Shown here: positions 32,109-40,027 of the stretch, one piece after another
Layout of the letters: each line of letters begins with the position of its first letter
Position numbering within the stretch: the first letter of the stretch is position 1
Source: Micromonospora humi
GTDB lineage: Bacteria; Actinomycetota; Actinomycetes; Mycobacteriales; Micromonosporaceae
Assembly (NCBI RefSeq): GCF_900090105.1
Contig: NZ_FMDM01000006.1
Coordinates: forward strand, 124,001-188,000
Length of the DNA stretch: 64,000 nucleotides
Direction of reading: 5' to 3'
Translations under genes and position numbers: made by a program
Notes under the pieces: generated by a model
Databases searched by the model: none
What the model was told of the DNA's origin: nothing
Seen by the model: only the letters and a program-made list of their open reading frames with translations

Positions 32109-33317
32109 GTGGCCATCGACCGTGCCGAACTTCGCGATCGTCTCGACCGGGCGACCGCCCACCTCGACCCGCCGTACGCGGTGGTCGACCTCTCCGCGTT
32201 CGACGCCAACGCCGAGGCGCTGGCCGCCCGGGCCGGCGGCAAGCCGCTGCGGGTGGCGAGCAAGTCCGTACGCGTCCGCGAACTGCTCACCCGGGCGCTC
32301 AAGCGGCCCGGCTGGCACGGCGTGATGGCCTTCACCCTGCCCGAGGCGCTCTGGCTGGCCCGCGGCGGCGTCGCCGACGACGTGCTGGTCGCCTACCCGA
32401 CCGCCCACCGGGGGGCGCTCGCCGAACTGGCCGCCGACCCGGCCCGTGCCGACGCGGTCACCCTGATGATCGACGACGCCGGGCAGCTCGACCTGATCGA
32501 CCGGGTCTGCCCGCCCGGCGGCCGACCCGCGCTGCGGGTCTGCCTCGACCTGGACGCCTCCTGGCGACCGCTGCGGGGCCGGGTGCACGTCGGGGTGCGC
32601 CGCTCGCCGGTGCACAGCGCCCGGGCGGCCGGCGCGCTCGCCGCCGCCGTCGCCGGCCGGCCGGGCTTCCGGCTGGTCGGCCTGATGTCGTACGAGGCGC
32701 AGATCGCCGGCCTCGGCGACGCCCCGCCCGGGCAGGCGCTGGTCGGCTCCGCGATCCGGGTCGCCCAGCGCGGGTCGTACCGGGAACTGCTGGCCCGCCG
32801 CTCGGCCGCGGTCGCCGCCGTCCGGGAACACGCCGACCTGGAGTTCGTCAACGGTGGCGGCACCGGCAGCGTGGCCGCCACCAGCGCCGACCCGGCGGTC
32901 ACCGAGGTCACCGCCGGCTCCGGGCTCTACGGGCCGACGCTCTTCGACGCGTACCGTGCCTGGCGGCCGACCCCGGCGGCGTTCTTCGCCTGCGCGGTGG
33001 TCCGGCGGCCGGCGGCCGGGCTGGCCACCGTGCTCGGCGGCGGCTGGATCGCCTCCGGCCCGGCCGCGGAGAGCCGGCTGCCCCGGCCGTGGCTGCCCGC
33101 CGGGCTGAAGCTGCTCGGCCCGGAGGGCGCCGGCGAGGTGCAGACCCCGCTCACCGGTGACGCGGCCGACGCGTTGCGGGTCGGCGACCGGGTGTGGTTC
33201 CGCCACGCCAAGGCGGGCGAGGTGTGCGAGCACGTCAACGAGCTGCACCTGATCGAGGGCGACGCCGTGGTCGCGACGGTGCCCACCTACCGCGGCGAGG
33301 GCCACGCGTTCCTCTGA
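32109..33317 (+). CDS. PLP-dependent amino acid aldolase/deaminase (D-threonine aldolase fold)
   Basis: This 402-aa fold-type III PLP enzyme has an alanine-racemase-like barrel with the Schiff-base Lys in LRVASKSVRV. It also has LVGLMSYEAQIAGLG and the phosphate-binding FVNGGGTGS. The C-terminal beta domain ends in FRHAKAGEVCEHVNELH, whose His and Cys form the divalent metal site of D-threonine aldolase and D-serine dehydratase relatives. It would cleave or deaminate a beta-hydroxy amino acid, but substrate and stereochemistry are open. The GTG start follows a leaderless -10 box. It converges with the TetR gene. Confidence 0.85.
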   Translation: MAIDRAELRDRLDRATAHLDPPYAVVDLSAFDANAEALAARAGGKPLRVASKSVRVRELLTRALKRPGWHGVMAFTLPEALWLARGGVADDVLVAYPTAHRGALAELAADPARADAVTLMIDDAGQLDLIDRVCPPGGRPALRVCLDLDASWRPLRGRVHVGVRRSPVHSARAAGALAAAVAGRPGFRLVGLMSYEAQIAGLGDAPPGQALVGSAIRVAQRGSYRELLARRSAAVAAVREHADLEFVNGGGTGSVAATSADPAVTEVTAGSGLYGPTLFDAYRAWRPTPAAFFACAVVRRPAAGLATVLGGGWIASGPAAESRLPRPWLPAGLKLLGPEGAGEVQTPLTGDAADALRVGDRVWFRHAKAGEVCEHVNELHLIEGDAVVATVPTYRGEGHAFL

Positions 33318-33370
33318 CGTGACGACGGCGGGCCCCGGCGCACTTCGGGAACCCGCCGCTCGCGTGCCGC

Positions 33371-34024
33371 TCAGCCCTGGTGCGCGGCCTCCACCGGGGC
33401 GTTCACCTGCCGGTGCAGGTATTCCCGGATCAGCGCCTTCGCCTCCACGAGCACCCGCTCGTCGCCGTCGGCGCGGCGGCGGAACGCCAGTTTGATCAGG
33501 GCGTCCGCGGCCTCGACCGCGACCTCCAGGTGGAACCGCAGGTCGGGCACCCCGGCCAGACCGAACCGCTCGGTGAGCACGCGGGCGAGCTGCTCCGCGA
33601 TCACCCCATTGTTGTCCCGCTGGTCGTCCAGCAGGTGCAGGTCGACCACGTCGCCGAAGTGCAGGGTACGGAAACCGGGGACGGTGCGGTGCATCGAGAT
33701 GTACTCGTCGATCGCCGCGTCGACCCCGTCCCACCAGTGGGTCAGGTCGTCCGAGGCGAAACGCTCGTCGAGCCGCTGGAGGTAGGACTCCATCGTGCGC
33801 AGGGTCAGCGCCTGCACGATCGCCCGCTTGTCGGGAAAGAACTGGTAGACCGACCCGATCGCCACCTCGGCACGCTCGGCGAGCAGGGTCGTGGTCAAGC
33901 CCTCGTACCCCACCTCGTCGACGAGCTCGGCGCAGGCGTCCAGCATCCGCTGGACGCGCGCGACACTTCGACCCTGCACCGGTACCCGACGCAGCGGCCC
34001 GGTCGTGGCGGCTGGTGTGGACAC
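33371..34024 (-). CDS. TetR-family transcriptional regulator
   Basis: This 217-aa regulator has an N-terminal helix-turn-helix (RMLDACAELVDEVGYEGLTT and RAEVAIGSVYQFFPDKRAIV) and a helical ligand-binding domain. The GTG at 34024 follows AAGGGGGG; an upstream GTG at 34063 would add 13 unlikely residues. It is divergent from the FAD-oxidase gene, with an AT-rich operator-like repeat between them. The likely role is repression of the oxidase and of itself in response to a small molecule. The effector is unknown. Confidence 0.88.
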   Translation of the reverse strand: MSTPAATTGPLRRVPVQGRSVARVQRMLDACAELVDEVGYEGLTTTLLAERAEVAIGSVYQFFPDKRAIVQALTLRTMESYLQRLDERFASDDLTHWWDGVDAAIDEYISMHRTVPGFRTLHFGDVVDLHLLDDQRDNNGVIAEQLARVLTERFGLAGVPDLRFHLEVAVEAADALIKLAFRRRADGDERVLVEAKALIREYLHRQVNAPVEAAHQG

Positions 34025-34134
34025 TCGGCGCCACCCCCCTTCGACGGATGAACATATCTGCACGTCACGAGTCTGTGACTACCGGTACAACGAGCCGGGC
34101 TCGATTGCGGTATTTACCAGGCACAACGTTCCTG

Positions 34135-34153
34135 ATATGAATTCAGTTCATAT
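34135..34153. promoter_or_regulatory. Putative TetR operator, ATATGAA-N5-TTCATAT
   Basis: A perfect 7-bp inverted repeat (34135-34141 and 34147-34153) lies in an unusually AT-rich patch 22 nt before the oxidase ATG and about 110 nt from the TetR start. An embedded TGAATTCA palindrome overlaps it. Size and position fit a TetR-type operator. Confidence 0.5.
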
Positions 34154-34174
34154 TCATGTCGAGGAGTGTTCGCC

Positions 34175-35482
34175 ATGGCCGGTCCCCCCGCCGCCTGGTC
34201 CAACTGGGCCGGCAACCAACACAGCACCGCGCTGGTCACCGAGCGCCCCCGGAGCGTGGCGGACGTCGCGCAGGCGGTCCGCCGGGCCGCCACCGCCGGC
34301 ACGACGATCCGGGCCGTCGGCAGCGGCCACTCCTTCACCGCCGCCGCCGTCGCCGACGGGCACCGGCTCGACCTCGCCGACCTGGCGACCGACGTCACCG
34401 TCGACGTGGCGCGCCGCCTGGTCACCGTACCGGCCGGGATGACCCTGCACACGCTCAACGACCTGCTCGCCGGCCACGGGCTGGCGGTGCCCAACCTCGG
34501 CGACATCGACGCGCAGACCATCGCCGGCGCGCTCTCCACCGGCACCCACGGCACCGGCGCCAAGCTCGGCTGCCTCTCCACGTTCGTGGCCGGGCTGACC
34601 CTGGTCACCGGCACCGGCGAGGTGCTGCGCTGCTCCGCCGACCAGAACCGCGACGTCTTCGACGCCGCCCGGGTCGGCCTCGGCGCGGTCGGCGTCCTCG
34701 TCGAGGTCACCCTGAGCTGCGTGGACGCGTTCGTGCTGCGCGCGCACGAACGGCCGGCCGCGCTCGCCGAGGTGCTCGACGACCTGCCCGGCCTCTACGA
34801 GCCGCACGACCACGCCGAGTTCTACTGGTTCCCCTACACCGACCGGGTGCAGGTCAAGACCAACGACCGGGTACCCGCCGACGACCGGCCGCTGCCCCGC
34901 TGGCGCGGCTGGCTCGACGACGAGTTCCTGTCCAACACCGTCTTCGCCGGAGCCTGCCGGCTCGGCCGCGCCGCGCCCGGTCTCGCCCCCCGGATCAGCG
35001 CCGTCTCCGCCCGGGCACTCACCGAACGCACCTACACCGGCCGCTCCGACCGGGTCTTCTGCACCCCGCGCCGGGTCCGTTTCGTGGAGATGGAGTACGG
35101 GCTGCCGCGCGACGCGCTGCCCACCGCGCTCACCGAACTGCGCCGGATCGTCGACCGGTTGCCGTTCAAGGTGCTCTTCCCGGTCGAGGTGCGGTTCACC
35201 GCCGCCGACGACATCTGGCTCTCCCACTCCTACGGGCGAGACTCCGCCTACCTCGCGGTCCACCAGTACGTGGGCATGCCGTACGAGCCGTACTTCCGCG
35301 CGTTCGAGCAGGTGGCGACCGAGCTGGGCGGTCGACCGCACTGGGGCAAGCTGCACTGGCGCGACGCGGAGTCGCTCGCCACCGCCTACCCGAAGTTCGC
35401 CGCCTTCCAAGCCGTCCGCACCCGCCTGGACCCGAAGAACATCTTCGGAAACCCGTATCTGCGTCAGGTGCTCGGCTCCTGA
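34175..35482 (+). CDS. FAD-linked sugar-lactone/alditol oxidase
   Basis: This 435-aa flavoprotein of the VAO/L-gulonolactone oxidase family has an N-terminal FAD-binding domain with VGSGHSFTAAAVAD. GSGHS holds the usual flavin-linked His region. ALSTGTHGTGAKLGCL follows, and the ALO-type C-terminal domain ends HWGKLHWRDAESLATAYPKF and PKNIFGNPYL. Close relatives oxidise D-arabinono-1,4-lactone, gulonolactone or alditols; the exact substrate is unclear. No signal peptide is seen. The ATG at 34175 has GAGGAG 8 nt upstream. The divergent TetR gene is the probable regulator. Confidence 0.88.
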   Translation: MAGPPAAWSNWAGNQHSTALVTERPRSVADVAQAVRRAATAGTTIRAVGSGHSFTAAAVADGHRLDLADLATDVTVDVARRLVTVPAGMTLHTLNDLLAGHGLAVPNLGDIDAQTIAGALSTGTHGTGAKLGCLSTFVAGLTLVTGTGEVLRCSADQNRDVFDAARVGLGAVGVLVEVTLSCVDAFVLRAHERPAALAEVLDDLPGLYEPHDHAEFYWFPYTDRVQVKTNDRVPADDRPLPRWRGWLDDEFLSNTVFAGACRLGRAAPGLAPRISAVSARALTERTYTGRSDRVFCTPRRVRFVEMEYGLPRDALPTALTELRRIVDRLPFKVLFPVEVRFTAADDIWLSHSYGRDSAYLAVHQYVGMPYEPYFRAFEQVATELGGRPHWGKLHWRDAESLATAYPKFAAFQAVRTRLDPKNIFGNPYLRQVLGS

Positions 35483-35529
35483 CCTCGATCACTCTCCGTG
35501 TTGCGCGGCGGAAGAGACTTCAGAAAAAT

Positions 35530-35608
35530 GCGGTATGCCTCCGGGTCATAATTATGACTCGGAGGCATACCGCTCAACAGCGATGCCTCGTTTCCAGCGC
35601 GACACGCC
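35530..35608 (-). repeat. Convergent-gap palindromic unit, copy 2 (inverted)
   Basis: The palindrome 35530-35551/35552-35573 has 22-bp arms with one G-U-type mismatch. Its ends are GCGGTATG and CATACCGC and its centre is AT-rich. After 22 non-conserved bases comes GCGCGACACGCC (35597-35608), the exact reverse complement of the flank of copy 1 at 10879. The unit lies between the convergent oxidase and topA genes. Confidence 0.7.
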
Positions 35609-35647
35609 CGTCGCCCACGCCCATCGCCCACGCCCACCGACCGGGCT

Positions 35648-38485
35648 TCACTCGTTGGGGGTGGAGGTCGCCTTCCGGGGGGCCGCCTTCTTCGCCGGGG
35701 TCTTCTTCGCGGCCGCGGTCGTCTTCGCCGCCGTCGTCTTCTTCGCGGCGGTCGTCTTCTTGGCGGCGGTCGTCTTCTTGGCGGCGGTCGTCTTCTTGGC
35801 GGGAGCGGCCTTCTTGGTGGCCTTCTTCTTCGGGGCCGGACCCTTCGCCCGCTTCTCGGCGAGCATCTCCGACGCCTCTTCCAGCGTCAGCGCCTCCGGC
35901 GTCTGCGCGCGCCGCAGCGACGCGTTGAACTCCCCGTCCGTGACGTACGGTCCGAAGCGCCCGTCCTTGATCACCAGCGGCTTCTCGGTCAGCGGGTCGA
36001 CGCCCATCTCCCGCAGCGGCGGCGCGGCGGCCCGGCGCTGGCGCGTCTTCGGTGCGGCCAGCAACGCCAGCGCCTCGTCCAGCGTGACGGTGAACATCTT
36101 GTCTTCCGAGTCCAGCGAGCGGAACTCGTCACCGCGCTTGACGTACGGGCCGTAGCGGCCGTTGTTGGCGAAGACCTCGACGCCGTCCGGCGCCACGCCC
36201 ACCAGCCGGGGCAGGCTGAGCAGCCGCAGCGCCTGGTCCAGGGTGAGGTCGTCCGGCGACTGGGAGCGCAGCAGCGACGACTTCCGCTCGCCGCTGGCCA
36301 CGTACGGGCCGAAGCGGCCGGACTTGAGCAGGATCGGCTCGCCGGTCGACGGGTCGTCGCCGAGCTTGCGCTCGCCGCCGCCACCGAGGAACAGCTCGTG
36401 CACCTTCTCCGGGGTCAACTCGTCCGGGGCGAGGCCCTCCGGGATCGGTGCCCGGTCACCCTGGGCGCCGCCCTCCTCGCCCTCGGCCGCCGGCGCCGGC
36501 TGCTCGCCGCCCGGCAGCGCCCGCTGCAGGTACGGCCCGTAACGCCCGACCCGGACGACGACCTCGCGGCCCTCGTCGTCGGTGTACAGCGGGATCGAGT
36601 TGACGCTGCGCGCGTCGATCTCGCTGAGGTTCTCGGTGACCAGCTTCTTCAGCCCACCGGCGTGCGCGATCGCCTGGTCGCCGGCGCCGTTGGCGCTGCC
36701 GAAGTAGAAGGAGGTGAGGAAGTCGACCGCGGCGTGGTCACCGCCGGCGATCTCGTCCAGCTCGTTCTCCATGCTGGCGGTGAAGTCGTAGTCGATCAGG
36801 CGCGGGTAGTGCCGCTCCATCAGCCCGATCACGGCGAACGCCAGGAACGTCGGGATCATCGCCTGGCCGCGCTTGTTGACGTAGCCGCGGTCCTGGATCG
36901 TCTGCATGATCGACGCGTACGTGGAGGGACGGCCGATGCCCAGCTCCTCCAGCGCCTTGACCAGCGAGGCCTCGGTGTAGCGCGACGGCGGCTGGGTGTG
37001 GTGGCCCTGCGCGGCCAGCTCGTCGGCGGCCAGCGGCTGGTCCTTGACCAGCGTGGGCAGCCGACGCTCGGCGTCCTCGGCCTCGGCGTTCTCGTCGTCG
37101 CTCGACTCGACGTAGGCGCGCAGGAAGCCCGGGTCGGTGATGGTCTTGCCGGTGGCGCCGAAGTCGGCCTCCTCCTGCGCCGACGAGACCGCCCGGATCC
37201 GCACCGACACGCTGGAGCCGACCGCGTCGGTCATCTGCGAGGCGATGGTGCGCCGCCAGATCAGCTCGTAGAGCTTGAACTCCTCGCCGGAGAGCTCCTT
37301 GGCCACGTCGCCCGGGGTGCGGAAGTTGTCCCCCGCCGGGCGGATCGCCTCGTGCGCCTCCTGCGCGTTCTTCACCTTGCCGGTGTAGCGGCGCGGCTCC
37401 GGCGGCACGCTGCGCTCGCCGTACAGCTCGACGATCTGCCGGCGGGCCGCGGCGATCGCGGTCTCCGACAGGTTCACCGAGTCGGTACGCATGTAGGTGA
37501 TGTAGCCGTTCTCGTAGAGCCGCTGCGCGGTGCGCATCGTCTGCTGCGACGAGAACCGCAGCTTCCGGGCCGCCTCCTGCTGGAGCGTGGAGGTGATGAA
37601 CGGCGCGTACGGGCGGCGGCGGTAGGGCTTCTCCTCGACCCGGGTGACCGTGAACGGCCGGTCCGCCAGGCGGGCCGCGAGCCCCCTGGCCCCGCCCTCG
37701 TCGAGGTGCACCACCCCGGCACCGGCGCGAACCCGACCCGTGGTCGGCTCGAAGTCCTTGCCGGTGGCGATCCGGTCGCCGTTCAACGCGACCAGCGTGG
37801 CGTTGAACGTGCGCGGGCCCTCGCCCGGCTTCGCCACCGCCAGGGTGGCCAGGATGTCCCAGTATTCCGCGGTGCGGAACGCCATCCGCTGGCGCTCCCG
37901 CTCGACCACGATCCGGGTCGCCACGGACTGCACCCGGCCCGCCGACAGCTTCGGCATGACCTTCTTCCACAGCACCGGGGAGACCTCGTAGCCGTAGAGC
38001 CGGTCGAGGATGCGCCGGGCCTCCTGGGCGTCGACCAGGTCGCGGTCGATCTCCCGGGGGTTGGCCACCGCCGCCTGGATGGCCGGCTTGGTGATCTCGT
38101 GGAAGACCATCCGCTTGACCGGCACCTTGGGCTTGAGCGTCTCGACCAGGTGCCAGGCGATCGCCTCGCCCTCGCGGTCCTCATCCGTGGCCAGGAAGAT
38201 CTCGTCGACCTCCTTGGCCAGCTTCACCAGCTTGTTGATCTGCTGGCGGCGGTCTGCGGAGACCACGTAGAGCGCGTGGAAGCCGTTGTCGACGTCGACG
38301 CCGAGCCGCGCCCACGGCTCACCCTTGTACTTCGCCGGCACGTCGGCGGCGTTGCGGGGCAGGTCCCGGACGTGGCCGAAGCTGGCCTCCACGACGTACC
38401 CCGGGCCGAGGTAGCCCGAGATCGTCTTGGCCTTCGCCGGTGACTCGACGATGACCAGACGGGTGGTTCCAGCGTTGCTCGGCAC
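35648..38485 (-). CDS. topA: DNA topoisomerase I
   Basis: This 945-aa type IA topoisomerase relaxes negative supercoils. The TOPRIM domain begins RLVIVESPAKAKTISGYLG, with acidic DEDREGEAIAWH. The catalytic Tyr is in NGYITYMRTDSVN. The C-terminal region has repeated D-domains (LKSGRFGPYVASGERKSS, IKDGRFGPYVTDGEFNAS). A tail of about 60 residues follows, made of AAKKTT repeats, known in actinobacterial TopA to raise processivity. Zinc fingers are absent, as usual for the phylum. I chose the GTG at 38485 (PSNAGTTRLV) behind GGGGAGAG; the ATG at 38608 adds non-conserved sequence. Confidence 0.96.
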   Translation of the reverse strand: MPSNAGTTRLVIVESPAKAKTISGYLGPGYVVEASFGHVRDLPRNAADVPAKYKGEPWARLGVDVDNGFHALYVVSADRRQQINKLVKLAKEVDEIFLATDEDREGEAIAWHLVETLKPKVPVKRMVFHEITKPAIQAAVANPREIDRDLVDAQEARRILDRLYGYEVSPVLWKKVMPKLSAGRVQSVATRIVVERERQRMAFRTAEYWDILATLAVAKPGEGPRTFNATLVALNGDRIATGKDFEPTTGRVRAGAGVVHLDEGGARGLAARLADRPFTVTRVEEKPYRRRPYAPFITSTLQQEAARKLRFSSQQTMRTAQRLYENGYITYMRTDSVNLSETAIAAARRQIVELYGERSVPPEPRRYTGKVKNAQEAHEAIRPAGDNFRTPGDVAKELSGEEFKLYELIWRRTIASQMTDAVGSSVSVRIRAVSSAQEEADFGATGKTITDPGFLRAYVESSDDENAEAEDAERRLPTLVKDQPLAADELAAQGHHTQPPSRYTEASLVKALEELGIGRPSTYASIMQTIQDRGYVNKRGQAMIPTFLAFAVIGLMERHYPRLIDYDFTASMENELDEIAGGDHAAVDFLTSFYFGSANGAGDQAIAHAGGLKKLVTENLSEIDARSVNSIPLYTDDEGREVVVRVGRYGPYLQRALPGGEQPAPAAEGEEGGAQGDRAPIPEGLAPDELTPEKVHELFLGGGGERKLGDDPSTGEPILLKSGRFGPYVASGERKSSLLRSQSPDDLTLDQALRLLSLPRLVGVAPDGVEVFANNGRYGPYVKRGDEFRSLDSEDKMFTVTLDEALALLAAPKTRQRRAAAPPLREMGVDPLTEKPLVIKDGRFGPYVTDGEFNASLRRAQTPEALTLEEASEMLAEKRAKGPAPKKKATKKAAPAKKTTAAKKTTAAKKTTAAKKTTAAKTTAAAKKTPAKKAAPRKATSTPNE

Positions 38486-38800
38486 GTCTCTCCCCGACCT
38501 CACTCCTACGCCATGCCCGCTTCGGGCCGTGTTGCACCGCGCGGACCACCGGTGGCCCGGACGTCCAACGTAACGCGCCGTCCACGTTCCGGGTTTCGTG
38601 GGCGGCAAACGGGCCGCCTCCTCCGGCGGCCGCCGGCCGAACCCTGCCGGACGGCGCCACCGTACACCGTGGGTAGGGCGCCGAGCGGGTCACTGTGACG
38701 ATCGCACACCGCCCGGCGGAGGTCACCCCGGTCGTTTTCCTGGACGGAACCGCCGGAGCGGGTGTCCGTGATCGGACAGCCGGCGGGGTGGCGCGGCGGC
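38486..38800. other. Intergenic stretch upstream of topA
   Basis: This 315 bp between two minus-strand genes should contain the topA promoter and the terminator of nothing upstream on the plus strand. I see no ORF with an RBS, no strong hairpin and no clear -10/-35 pair. Short frames here are arginine/proline shadows. Confidence 0.5.
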
Positions 38801-39400
38801 TCAGCCGGGCCAGTCGGCGGCCGGCGCGGCCCGGGGCCGCTCGCCCACCAGCTCGGCGAGGCGGGTCACCCGCCGCCCACCGATCCGGTAGGCCGGCCCG
38901 CCCTCCTCCGGCTCCACGAACGCGGCCGGCAGACCCACCGCGGCCAGCGCGGCGCGTACCGCCGGCCAGGTCGGCTCGTCGGCCGGACCGAGCCGGAGCC
39001 GGAACCCGCCCGGCTCGGCCGCCCCGGCGGCGGCGGCCCAGAGCCGCAGCCGCCGCCCGTCGAGGTGGAACCGGGCCGGTGGCCGCTTCGCCGTGCCACG
39101 CAGCCAGGCCCGCGCGAGCGGCGCCAGCGTGGTCGAGTACGCGGTGCGCACCCGGTGCCGGCCGTCCTCGGTCGGCTCCCAGCTCGCCGGCACCCCCCGG
39201 GCGCCCAGCTCGGCGACCAGCACGTGCACCCGCCAGGCCGCGTCCACCACCACGGAGAGCCGCGCCGTGCCGCCCATCCGCACCACCTCCCCCGGCCCGG
39301 CGAGCAGGCCGGCGAGATCCGCCAGCACGGGGTCGGCCGCCTCGGTGGAGAACAGCGAGGGCTGGCGGGCCGGGTTCTTCGCGGGTGGCGTCAGCGACAC
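38801..39400 (-). CDS. Conserved actinobacterial protein of unknown function beside topA
   Basis: This 199-aa cytosolic protein has the motif-like stretches RQPSLFSTEAADPVLADLAG, RMGGTARLSVVVDAAWRVHV and RVRTAYSTTLAPLARAWLRG. I recognise the type as a conserved actinobacterial hypothetical, not as a defined family. The GTG at 39400 overlaps the end of the lipoprotein gene by 10 nt, so the two are coupled. No membrane segment or catalytic signature is visible. Confidence 0.7.
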   Translation of the reverse strand: MSLTPPAKNPARQPSLFSTEAADPVLADLAGLLAGPGEVVRMGGTARLSVVVDAAWRVHVLVAELGARGVPASWEPTEDGRHRVRTAYSTTLAPLARAWLRGTAKRPPARFHLDGRRLRLWAAAAGAAEPGGFRLRLGPADEPTWPAVRAALAAVGLPAAFVEPEEGGPAYRIGGRRVTRLAELVGERPRAAPAADWPG

Positions 39401-39930
39401 TCCGGGACCTCGTCGAAGGCCTGTTTGAGTTCGGGTGAGTCGAGCTTGCTGGTGTCCAGCGCGCTCGCGTCGTACTCCTTGTTGAGCGTGTCCACGGCGG
39501 CGCGCACGCCGTCGTAGAACGGGCCGGCCTGGGCGGTGTCGAGCCCGTCGATGGTGGTCCGGGCCCGCCCGTAGGCGTCCCGCATCTTGCCCAGCGAGCC
39601 CTGGAACCCGGCCGACACCTCGGTGCCGCGCTCGACCTCGGGCACGCCCGCCTCCTCGACCTTGCGCCGGGCGGTCTCGCTGGCCTCCTCGGCCCCGGCG
39701 AAGAGCCGCACCAGGTTCTCCTTGGCCTGCGCCGGCGTGGTCTGCGCGGTCATCTGCTGCTGGGTGCTGCTGGTCAGCTTGGAGATCTCCGCGCGCCACG
39801 GGCTGAGCGCCTGACAGACCGAGGCGGCCCAGGCGCGCGGGCTGGGGCCGCCGCAACCGGCGACGACGAGGGCCAGCGTGGCCAGGACCACCGTGAGCTT
39901 TCCGGCGGTTGCCGCCCGGCGCGTACGCAT
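39391..39930 (-). CDS. Secreted lipoprotein, helical
   Basis: This 179-aa protein has a type II signal peptide: basic RTRRAATAGK, hydrophobic LTVVLATLALVVAG, and the lipobox VAGC with the lipidated Cys near residue 26. The mature part is helical with coiled-coil-like EEASETARRKVEEAG and only one further pair of Cys (SVCQAL, PECR), possibly a disulfide. It is anchored to the outer face of the membrane. Function is unknown. The ATG at 39930 gives the expected signal peptide; a longer reading would break it. Confidence 0.8.
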   Translation of the reverse strand: MRTRRAATAGKLTVVLATLALVVAGCGGPSPRAWAASVCQALSPWRAEISKLTSSTQQQMTAQTTPAQAKENLVRLFAGAEEASETARRKVEEAGVPEVERGTEVSAGFQGSLGKMRDAYGRARTTIDGLDTAQAGPFYDGVRAAVDTLNKEYDASALDTSKLDSPELKQAFDEVPECR

Positions 39931-40027
39931 GGCTTGCAGCGTACGACCTCCGGGTGGAACTGCCACCGGTCAGGTTTCACGGGGTTCCCGGCCGGCCGGC
40001 GGCCGACCGGGAACCGTTCCGTGGAGA

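Noticed and set aside
36398..38443. Long open frame opposite topA
   Set aside because: Same reason: antisense to a certain gene, with repetitive Arg/Val/Asp composition and no recognisable domain.
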